A stretch of DNA of 64,000 nt, taken from NCBI GenBank assembly GCA_958496175.1, contig OY292276.1, positions 10,434,001-10,498,000 on the forward strand, read 5' to 3'. This document shows, piece after piece, positions 30,985-41,701 of the stretch; positions within the stretch are counted from its first letter, which is position 1; each line of letters starts with the position of its first letter. The DNA comes from Sisyra terminalis (taxonomy: Eukaryota > Arthropoda > Insecta > Neuroptera > Sisyridae). Below the pieces are notes generated by a model. That model saw only the letters and a list, made by a program, of their open reading frames with translations. It was not told the DNA's origin and did no database searches. The translations under genes and the position numbers were made by a program.

Positions 30985-32612
30985 TGTCGGATTGATGATT
31001 TCTTCTTGGCACTTTGATGGTTGATTTCGTCCCTTAAACGGGCTTTGTTTTCGAAAAAATTAGCACAGCATGTACGGGGGGACGTATATTATCGATTGAG
31101 ATCGACTTTTTGAAAGTTGACGATTTTCGTGAAAAATCAATGATGGTTAACATACGTTTTTTTTTTTGACGAAAATTTTTTTTGGTTCAAATTTGAATCC
31201 TTTTGTTATATTATCGCTTCGTACATTGTTACGTTACACGTTATATGCTGTGACGTAAAGGATGATTCAGTCAATATTATTCTGTTCAGTTTCAGCTAAA
31301 ATAACGATTCCTTCTATCCTTTTTACGTACTTGAAAATTGTCCTTTACGATACTTTGAATGGGTATTGAGGGTGTCCTCTTATATACAGGCAAAAACATT
31401 TCTCATTTTATTTCACGTATGGATCTTGTTTTATAAATAATCGAAAAAGTTATCCTTATAAGAAAAAACCTTCCTTGCAATTATCCGTTTTTTACATATT
31501 GAAGAAATTATGCAACCATTCATTCAAGAATGTAATTGGCTGCTGCATAAGTTCACTACTTTACAACTTTATATAAATTTGACTCATGATTTGTTTTATT
31601 AATTTAAATCAATGTATTTTTACAGAATAAATTTTACCTGAAAATTGATGACAAGAGCAGTTGTGTGGGAGTTGAAGAAAGTATCATCATTTTGAAAGAA
31701 AAATGTTTAGTAAGTGTCAGAGTCTTGAAACTTATAAATATTGATCTAATTGACTTTTTCGCTACAGAAGAAGCAGATCGAAGACGTTAGAGATTTTTTC
31801 AATGAATTTAAATTGTTCATCATTTCCAAATGGTCGTTTGAAGAATGGATGCAGTTCGTTATATCTAACTATATATCTATCGAGAAGAATACGAATGTAT
31901 ATACTACAACAATTAGTGGTGTAAAGTGAGTTTCAATAAATGAGTGATGGTGAAGTGATAAGTGGTTTAAGTGATAAATAATCAATATATCAGAAAAATC
32001 AAAAGCTATTTTATTAACTTAATATTTTTACATATGCTTGTTGCAATTGATACTTTTACATAATTTATATAAACAATTGTAAATATGCATAAAGCTCTTA
32101 TTGTATTATTGTATGAGTTTCAATGATATTTTACATTAATAAATTTATTTTAATAAAATTCATTGTTTCAATCCGATCTATCCCGCCAATCCTCTTGAAT
32201 TTTATATTTCAGAGCCTTTTTTTTACAGTTACAATATATATAGAAGAGTTACATTAATACATCAATAAAGAGGTACAATGTTTTTCGATAGATTATATAA
32301 TAATATGAAAAAGCTAATATCGAAAAATATCTTAACTTTTCGCAGTCCTTAATCCCTGTTATTAATAATAATGATTGCATATAACGTTAGAAGATACTAT
32401 TCAAATACAAGTTCGTTTTTTACAAAAAAAAGGATGAAGGACATTAAAATGTTACCATGTCTTTAGACAAATTTTCCAGGATTAACCTGGAGAAGCTATG
32501 GTTAAAATATTTTTGGAAAATTTAAATTCCTTCGATCGAAAAATTTTTTCAAGTTTCAATTGATTGAGAATACTTTAAATATGAGTTTAAACGAACAATA
32601 CATATATCTTCT

Positions 32613-32760
32613 AATGGCCAAGATGATTGAGCAGTGGACTCTCAAGCGGAAGATCAGTGGTTCCAGACTCGGTTCGGTAAGTTGTTTTTTCTATTTCTAT
32701 TAATTTATTTCTAATATATCTCGATTGGTTACAGCTTAAATATTCACTTACGATCGTTAA
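32613..32760 (+). repeat. tRNA-like head followed by intron-like segment (unit 1)
   Basis: TAATGGCCAAGATGATTGAG resembles a pol III A box region and GTGGTTCCAGACTCGG a B box (32657-32672). Then comes GGTAAGTT, a T-rich stretch and TTGGTTACAG|CTTA, which looks like a short GT-AG intron. The mirror copy lies at 36975-37122. Confidence 0.4.
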
Positions 32761-33889
32761 TAATTATTCTTCGTTAAGTTTCAGCCGAATAATTCGATCA
32801 TCACTTTCAACCTTTCGGGGTTGAAAAGTGATCGATCGATTACGTTGATTTTTTTTTTTTTGGTTCATACATATGACGTCATACATACGTTGTCTCCCAA
32901 TGGCGTCACCCAATGACGTCGCCCAATGACGTCATTATCGAAAAAAATCGAAAAATGATCGAATTTTCGATTTTCATGCTATAGGATTCTGGGAATGGCT
33001 TAATTACGTCACGGGAGGCCTAAAAAACATATCTGATTGTCATTTTTTTCATTTTTTTTTTAAATTTTTGACCAGAATTCTGAAAAATCCCAAAAATAGA
33101 CCATATTTTGTGGTTTTTTTCACTTTTTTCAACTTTAACGCCATTTGTAGCGAAAACTATCGATCGTAGGTTAACGATAGTAGGCTCATTCGATAGCGCT
33201 TGAATTACTCTATCGATTGATGCCAAGAAAGTTCCGGAAAACCTTAAGAGAAAAATTTTTATTTTTCATTTTTCCAGAAATTTCAAATCCTCCATCAAAT
33301 GGTCGTCGGTTTTAAAAAATTTTGTTCGAAAATTTTTAGTCGAATTTTGCGAAGTAATTCGCACCGTTAATGTTACGATCGAAGCGATTATTGAAAAACA
33401 TTTTCACTTTTCGATTCTCTTAATCGAATTTTTCGAAATAAAAAATTTACAAAATTAACGATATATGGGATTTCGAGAATGAATGAGAACTAATCGAGAA
33501 TGAATAGAGTTTTGAATAATATTTTCACTTTTCGATTAAGTACCTAAATCGTTTTTTTCGATATTAATTATTTTCATTTTCGATGATATTCCATTCAAAG
33601 GAAGACTCAATCGAAAATGTCTTAACTGTTTGATTTTTCTTATTTACATGCATTATGCAATACAAGTTAGTAATTTAAATGAAAAACTGTTTTCGGGAAA
33701 AAAAGGATGAAGGACATTAAAATGTCATAATGTCGTTAGACAATTTTTCCGATCGTAACATGGAGCAGCTATGGTTAAAATATTTTCCCGGTATTAAAAT
33801 TATTTCCATCGAAAATTTTTTTCCATTTTCTACAAATCTCATAAGAATTGTTTATATATGAGTTTTAACGTCATTTACGTATATCATCT

Positions 33890-34030
33890 AATGGCCGAAT
33901 CGTTATGGATATGTGCACTGATGCCGAGAAGAACGGAAGATCTGAGTTCGAACCCCGAAAAAGGTAAAAGATTTTTAATTTCTAAATAATTCAAAACTAA
34001 TTTCTCTCTCTTTCTTACAGCTTAGTTAAT
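33890..34030 (+). repeat. tRNA-like head followed by intron-like segment (unit 2)
   Basis: TAATGGCCGAATCGTTATGG and CTGAGTTCGAACCCCG (B-box-like) are followed by GGTAAAAG and, about 55 bp later, TTTCTTACAG|CTTAG. The layout matches unit 1 although the sequences differ. The mirror copy lies at 35705-35845. Confidence 0.45.
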
Positions 34031-34857
34031 AACTATCGATCGTTAATAATCATTATTCGTTAAGTTACAGCGTTAATTTCGATGATCAAGTTCTCAACCT
34101 TCCGGGTTGGACAGAGGCCGATAGCGATTCCATTGAATTTATTTTACTTTTTTTTCGTTCATATATGTGACGTCACCAAATGACGTCAAACACGAAAAAA
34201 TTCCAAAAATGAGGGGGAGGATATCGAATTTTCGATTTTCATCAAATAGGATTTCGGGAATGGCTTCGTTATGCAACGAGAAGCCTAAAAACCATATTCT
34301 TAAGTGAAAATTTTTTGGTTTCCGGGAAAATTTTTCAGCAGAAATTCGAAAAAATCTTGAAAAACTGCTAAATATCGTGTTTTTTTTCACTTTTTTCAAC
34401 TTTAACGTCCATTTAAACGAAAACTATCGATCGTAGGTTATCGATCGCTAGCTTATTGGAAAGGGCTTGAATTACTCTATCGATGGTGAAAATTTGGTCC
34501 CGGAAAAGCTTAAGGGGAAAAACTTTTTTTTTCAACTGTTCAGAAATTTGAAATCGCTGACCATGCCTATTTTTGCCGAAAATTTTTTGTCGAATTTATC
34601 GATGAAATTCACACCATTTATGTATCATGTTACGATCGAAAACAATATATAAAAACATTTGCGTTTTTCGATGTCCGTGATCGTTTTTTTCGATACTAAG
34701 AATTTACATTCGTAAATCGTATACAATACGTAAAATTGTTTTTTGCTTAAAATGGGATCAAGGACATTAGAATGTGCCTATTGGTAACGCAAATTTTCCG
34801 AACGTAACAAGGAGCAGCTATGGTTAAAATATTTACGGAAAATTCGAAGAAAATCGT

Positions 34858-34877
34858 TCAAATTTTTTTTCACTTTT
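34858..34877. repeat. Palindrome spacer, 20 bp
   Basis: An unpaired AT-rich spacer between the arms. Its sequence resembles the equivalent place in the other repeat units of the arm (near 32545 and 33815). The junction therefore falls inside the third unit. Confidence 0.85.
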
Positions 34878-37800
34878 ACGATTTTCTTCGAATTTTCCGT
34901 AAATATTTTAACCATAGCTGCTCCTTGTTACGTTCGGAAAATTTGCGTTACCAATAGGCACATTCTAATGTCCTTGATCCCATTTTAAGCAAAAAACAAT
35001 TTTACGTATTGTATACGATTTACGAATGTAAATTCTTAGTATCGAAAAAAACGATCACGGACATCGAAAAACGCAAATGTTTTTATATATTGTTTTCGAT
35101 CGTAACATGATACATAAATGGTGTGAATTTCATCGATAAATTCGACAAAAAATTTTCGGCAAAAATAGGCATGGTCAGCGATTTCAAATTTCTGAACAGT
35201 TGAAAAAAAAAGTTTTTCCCCTTAAGCTTTTCCGGGACCAAATTTTCACCATCGATAGAGTAATTCAAGCCCTTTCCAATAAGCTAGCGATCGATAACCT
35301 ACGATCGATAGTTTTCGTTTAAATGGACGTTAAAGTTGAAAAAAGTGAAAAAAAACACGATATTTAGCAGTTTTTCAAGATTTTTTCGAATTTCTGCTGA
35401 AAAATTTTCCCGGAAACCAAAAAATTTTCACTTAAGAATATGGTTTTTAGGCTTCTCGTTGCATAACGAAGCCATTCCCGAAATCCTATTTGATGAAAAT
35501 CGAAAATTCGATATCCTCCCCCTCATTTTTGGAATTTTTTCGTGTTTGACGTCATTTGGTGACGTCACATATATGAACGAAAAAAAAGTAAAATAAATTC
35601 AATGGAATCGCTATCGGCCTCTGTCCAACCCGGAAGGTTGAGAACTTGATCATCGAAATTAACGCTGTAACTTAACGAATAATGATTATTAACGATCGAT
35701 AGTTATTAACTAAGCTGTAAGAAAGAGAGAGAAATTAGTTTTGAATTATTTAGAAATTAAAAATCTTTTACCTTTTTCGGGGTTCGAACTCAGATCTTCC
35801 GTTCTTCTCGGCATCAGTGCACATATCCATAACGATTCGGCCATTAGATGATATACGTAAATGACGTTAAAACTCATATATAAACAATTCTTATGAGATT
35901 TGTAGAAAATGGAAAAAAATTTTCGATGGAAATAATTTTAATACCGGGAAAATATTTTAACCATAGCTGCTCCATGTTACGATCGGAAAAATTGTCTAAC
36001 GACATTATGACATTTTAATGTCCTTCATCCTTTTTTTCCCGAAAACAGTTTTTCATTTAAATTACTAACTTGTATTGCATAATGCATGTAAATAAGAAAA
36101 ATCAAACAGTTAAGACATTTTCGATTGAGTCTTCCTTTGAATGGAATATCATCGAAAATGAAAATAATTAATATCGAAAAAAACGATTTAGGTACTTAAT
36201 CGAAAAGTGAAAATATTATTCAAAACTCTATTCATTCTCGATTAGTTCTCATTCATTCTCGAAATCCCATATATCGTTAATTTTGTAAATTTTTTATTTC
36301 GAAAAATTCGATTAAGAGAATCGAAAAGTGAAAATGTTTTTCAATAATCGCTTCGATCGTAACATTAACGGTGCGAATTACTTCGCAAAATTCGACTAAA
36401 AATTTTCGAACAAAATTTTTTAAAACCGACGACCATTTGATGGAGGATTTGAAATTTCTGGAAAAATGAAAAATAAAAATTTTTCTCTTAAGGTTTTCCG
36501 GAACTTTCTTGGCATCAATCGATAGAGTAATTCAAGCGCTATCGAATGAGCCTACTATCGTTAACCTACGATCGATAGTTTTCGCTACAAATGGCGTTAA
36601 AGTTGAAAAAAGTGAAAAAAACCACAAAATATGGTCTATTTTTGGGATTTTTCAGAATTCTGGTCAAAAATTTAAAAAAAAAATGAAAAAAATGACAATC
36701 AGATATGTTTTTTAGGCCTCCCGTGACGTAATTAAGCCATTCCCAGAATCCTATAGCATGAAAATCGAAAATTCGATCATTTTTCGATTTTTTTCGATAA
36801 TGACGTCATTGGGCGACGTCATTGGGTGACGCCATTGGGAGACAACGTATGTATGACGTCATATGTATGAACCAAAAAAAAAAAAATCAACGTAATCGAT
36901 CGATCACTTTTCAACCCCGAAAGGTTGAAAGTGATGATCGAATTATTCGGCTGAAACTTAACGAAGAATAATTATTAACGATCGTAAGTGAATATTTAAG
37001 CTGTAACCAATCGAGATATATTAGAAATAAATTAATAGAAATAGAAAAAACAACTTACCGAACCGAGTCTGGAACCACTGATCTTCCGCTTGAGAGTCCA
37101 CTGCTCAATCATCTTGGCCATTAGAAGATATATGTATTGTTCGTTTAAACTCATATTTAAAGTATTCTCAATCAATTGAAACTTGAAAAAATTTTTCGAT
37201 CGAAGGAATTTAAATTTTCCAAAAATATTTTAACCATAGCTTCTCCAGGTTAATCCTGGAAAATTTGTCTAAAGACATGGTAACATTTTAATGTTCTTCA
37301 TCCTTTTTTTTGTAAAAAACGAACTTGTATTTGAATAGTATCTTCTAACGTTATATGCAATCATTATTATTAATAACAGGGATTAAGGACTGCGAAAAGT
37401 TAAGATATTTTTCGATATTAGCTTTTTCATATTATTATATAATCTATCGAAAAACATTGTACCTCTTTATTGATGTATTAATGTAACTCTTCTATATATA
37501 TTGTAACTGTAAAAAAAAGGCTCTGAAATATAAAATTCAAGAGGATTGGCGGGATAGATCGGATTGAAACAATGAATTTTATTAAAATAAATTTATTAAT
37601 GTAAAATATCATTGAAACTCATACAATAATACAATAAGAGCTTTATGCATATTTACAATTGTTTATATAAATTATGTAAAAGTATCAATTGCAACAAGCA
37701 TATGTAAAAATATTAAGTTAATAAAATAGCTTTTGATTTTTCTGATATATTGATTATTTATCACTTAAACCACTTATCACTTCACCATCACTCATTTATT

Positions 37801-38750
37801 GAAACTCACTTTACACCACTAATTGTTGTAGTATATACATTCGTATTCTTCTCGATAGATATATAGTTAGATATAACGAACTGCATCCATTCTTCAAACG
37901 ACCATTTGGAAATGATGAACAATTTAAATTCATTGAAAAAATCTCTAACGTCTTCGATCTGCTTCTTCTGTAGCGAAAAAGTCAATTAGATCAATATTTA
38001 TAAGTTTCAAGACTCTGACACTTACTAAACATTTTTCTTTCAAAATGATGATACTTTCTTCAACTCCCACACAACTGCTCTTGTCATCAATTTTCAGGTA
38101 AAATTTATTCTGTAAAAATACATTGATTTAAATTAATAAAACAAATCATGAGTCAAATTTATATAAAGTTGTAAAGTAGTGAACTTATGCAGCAGCCAAT
38201 TACATTCTTGAATGAATGGTTGCATAATTTCTTCAATATGTAAAAAACGGATAATTGCAAGGAAGGTTTTTTCTTATAAGGATAACTTTTTCGATTATTT
38301 ATAAAACAAGATCCATACGTGAAATAAAATGAGAAATGTTTTTGCCTGTATATAAGAGGACACCCTCAATACCCATTCAAAGTATCGTAAAGGACAATTT
38401 TCAAGTACGTAAAAAGGATAGAAGGAATCGTTATTTTAGCTGAAACTGAACAGAATAATATTGACTGAATCATCCTTTACGTCACAGCATATAACGTGTA
38501 ACGTAACAATGTACGAAGCGATTACATAATAAAAGGATTCGAAGTGGAATCAAAAAAAAATTTCGTCAAAAAAAACGTGGGTTAAATTGTTGATTTTTTT
38601 CGAAAATCGGCAAATTTCAAAAGAAAAATATTATGCCAAACGGTAATATACGTCCCTCCTTACATGCTGTGCAAATTTTTGTGAAAACAAAGTCCGTTTA
38701 AGGGACGATATCAACCATCAAAGTGCCAAGAAGAAATTATCAATCCGACA
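34878..38750 (-). repeat. Palindrome right arm
   Basis: Reverse complement of the left arm with the same content mirrored. Open frames at 35083, 35336 and 36509 are exact mirror copies of frames in the left arm and show no protein signature. Confidence 0.85.
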
Positions 38751-40082
38751 AAAGTTCAATCGCTTGTAACTTTGTTCTATAAGGAATGATTTTCGAACGA
38801 AAGACAGTTTCGGGTTCGTAAGAATGTATAAAACGATAGTTTAACAATCTACTTCGAATTCTAAACAAAAAGTATTTCGTTAAAAAAACCGTGGGCTAAT
38901 CATCTAAGAAATTTTCATGAACTCGTAACAGGCTTACAACTACTTTAACGTACAATTGCAAGAGTGATATCGTACAAAAAATTTATTCATCATGAATTAC
39001 AAGGGCTAATATAATTACTTACAAAATTTAATTTGATTTTACAAACCCAAACCTGGAGACTGATATTTCGTCTAAATTTTAATAATGTTTATTTCTCGAA
39101 GAGTACCATATACGTACGTATACAAAAACAATTTAGATATTTGGTGAAATTGTTTTAATTTGTAATGCAACTAAAACGCTGAAATGTATAAAGGGTTGCC
39201 AATTCGTAGTTTTTAAACAGATTATTTTCCTGTTCTTAATAACTTTTTTTTTTGAAAATTATCATGACAAAAGAATTAAAAGCTATAAATCTGTTAAATG
39301 GCAATCTCTTGTCGATTTTGTTAGCTTACGTATTATTTAGTTAGAAATTATTCTGTTAATATCTAATTTGTTTTTTGCTGAAATATAAAATCAATAAACT
39401 CATTATTCATACATATAAATTTATTAAAAAAAATTTGAATTTACAATTTTGCAAATTATAATTTGATACAATAAGGAGGAAATCTTAGAAATAAAACTGT
39501 ACAAAAACAACTAAAACTCTAAATTATATACAAATCTTTCATACTGACCTGTGTTACGAAATACATTGCTCTTATAACTATTTCTAAATTAATTTTTTAG
39601 AAAAATATACAATAAATCGAACAAATTAAACTCTAAAAAAACGAGTTCCTAACAAAGTTATAAACAAATTCAGTTTTTATTTTGTCAAATTTAAATAAAT
39701 CGCATAAAAACCGAAGAAAAGTTATCATACATATTTAATAGTTAAGTTGAAAACTGTACTTGCTTATAAATTCAGTCTTATAATAATTTTCCTTTCTGAT
39801 TTACATCACAACATCAATTAAGTAATATGTAAGTTTATACTCAATGAGAATCACTCATTTCTTATGAATAATTAAATACAAGTTTATAATTTTATATTAA
39901 GAGAATTATTTAGTACGCAATCAATGAAGAATAATTTTAGTTTGTATAATATTGGATTAAATATTTCAGTTTTTTCACATATCGAATATAGCATTGAACA
40001 CTGAATAGTGTAACATTTACAAATAGCACACTAAAAACTTGACTAGTATCAAAAAATGGCGAAATTTCAAAACGATTATATA
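38751..40082. other. Between palindrome and CLCA-like gene
   Basis: AT-rich. The right part is probably the 3' UTR of the CLCA-like gene (- strand). Near 38870-38900 there is another copy of the AAAACCGTGGG(C/T)TAA stretch found at the palindrome edges. Nothing else is seen. Confidence 0.45.
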
Positions 40083-41701
40083 TTACACCATTGTTACATT
40101 GCGTCGCTTCTTTTCGCCACTATTTACGGAATTTAGAGATCCTTGTAAGCTGGGATTGAATGGTACTAGAGCACCATTTCGATGAATTGCTGATTGATAT
40201 AAAGAGTTGTGGTTGGGGGTTGGATTTTGGTGAACTCCGTAAATTGGATAGTTAATGGGGTATCCATTGGCATTGTAAGTCGGTAATGGTGGTACGGGTG
40301 GTGCCATCATTGTTTGTCCATAGTGATCTTGTGTGCCATTCATTGATAAGTGATCAAGATTTTGGCCGTTCATTGACATGTGATCCATGTTAGATCCATT
40401 GGGATCATTGCTCATCTGACCTTGAGTCATCAATTCGTCCAAGGGGCTGTGTCGTCTTTCGTGTTCATGTAAAAGTTGAGATGCAGTCCATGATTCATAA
40501 GGACTTAAAGTGCGGCCGTTTCTTTGCAAGGTATTGCTCGATATAACACTGAGATTTCCATGATTGTTGATGGGAGTTTGCATCATGTCTCTTTGTTGTT
40601 GGTGTTGCATTTGTTGTTGTTTCAATTCTTCAATCAATTGTTGTTCTTGTTGGTGAACAATCGAGTAGCGCTTCTTTGGTTCATCTTCCATAGAATAGCT
40701 GATTGGAAGACCAATAGTGTGATGATCAGTGATATCATTGCTTAGGTAATTTCGGTTGGGGCTTCCAGGATTTATTCCATTACTGTTTGTGTTTTGAGGC
40801 ACAATTGTAATTCCGTTTATTGTTTTATCATTTGCATGTTTGGTTGGCTTTTTATGATGGTTACCATTGCGACGTTTTAATACACAAAAGTAACAATAAA
40901 CCGCTAACAATACAGCCAATAGTAAAACTCCACCGATAATTGGAAGTATAAGTTCTAAACCAAAGTCAAGACGTTGAGCAATTCGTGGAATAACAGCCTC
41001 GACTTCATTTTCATTATGGTAAGGCCAAGAACCAAAATCAGATGAGTCGTATGTGGGTGAAATCGTTGAAGGCAATGGTGGAGATGGTACCAACACTCGA
41101 GCCCAATTAGAAACAGGGCTGGCCTGAGCATTCATGGCCAGAAGGGAGTATGACCTAAGCGCAAAATATAACGGCTGATCCAATAACGACGGTTCCTGGC
41201 TCAAATCCAAAGTGAAAGTAGTTTCAGAGCCGGCGGACAATGGGAATGGAGTTCCAATATCCCACATGATGGCAGCTGTTTCATATTTGTCGGAAATATC
41301 TTCCACACTATTTGCATATTTGATTTCATAACGAGCAACGTTCACACCTCCCATATCTGGTGCAGTCCATGTTAAACGCACTTTCATTTCTTCAGGGAGG
41401 ATTTGCGCGCGAAGATCTCCAACTCGACCCACTGAAGGATTTACGTTTGAGACTTCATCAGATGTTACAGTAACAGAAATTGGAGGAAGAACTCGTTGGA
41501 ATGGTGAAAGTGGGGACACAGACATTGCAGGAATTGTACTTCCACAGCATGGTTTATCGTCGGATTTCGTCGCTGTTTCCAATCTGGAGTATGCGTTTCC
41601 ATTGTCGACAACCGTTACTTCGAAAGTGTAAAGTCCAGGTCCTCCATTTGCGGTGTTGTAATATCTGGTGTAAACACCATCTCCTTTAGTGATATCAGGA
41701 T
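40083..41701 (-). CDS. CLCA-like last exon: FnIII-like segment, transmembrane helix, tail
   Basis: Acceptor CTTTGGTTTCAG. It encodes DPDITKGDGVYTRYY (the calcium-loop-like motif conserved in CLCAs), a fibronectin-III-like segment, the helix ILPIIGGVLLLAVLLAVYCY and a long tail with LIEELKQQQMQHQQQRD, several SMNGQ/DHLSMNG repeats and the end KKRRNVTMV, then TAA. Confidence 0.9.

Larger units (their letters stand above)
30985..34857 (+). repeat. Palindrome left arm
   Basis: It contains three diverged tandem-like units. Each carries AAGGACATTA(A/G)AATGT followed some 40 bp later by AGCTATGGTTAAAATATTT, near 32435, 33705 and 34755. Between them are tRNA-like heads, GT-AG intron-like segments and clusters of ATCGAT and TGACGTCA motifs. 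Confidence 0.85.
30985..38750. repeat. Giant palindrome, 7.77 kb, 3.87 kb arms
   Basis: Position x on the left pairs with 69735 minus x on the right throughout. Checks at 30985/38750, 31261/38474, 32161/37574, 33020/36715 and 34467/35268 all keep this register, so there is no net indel between them. From about 31215 inward the arms look nearly identical; one mismatch seen is G at 32440 against A (T at 37295 on +). The outer 230 bp of each arm is clearly diverged. The spacer is 20 bp. No protein-coding gene is recognised inside. A fold-back assembly or library artefact is possible, but the outer divergence argues against a simple one. Confidence 0.9.

Noticed and set aside
32613..33960. Functional tRNA genes within the palindrome
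   Set aside because: Box-like motifs are present but no complete acceptor, D, anticodon and T stems can be drawn, unlike the clean tRNA-Gln at 44176-44247.
33020..36715. Pairs of identical open frames in the palindrome arms
   Set aside because: They are mirror copies created by the palindrome and are Phe/Lys/Asn-rich with no conserved motif, so chance frames.
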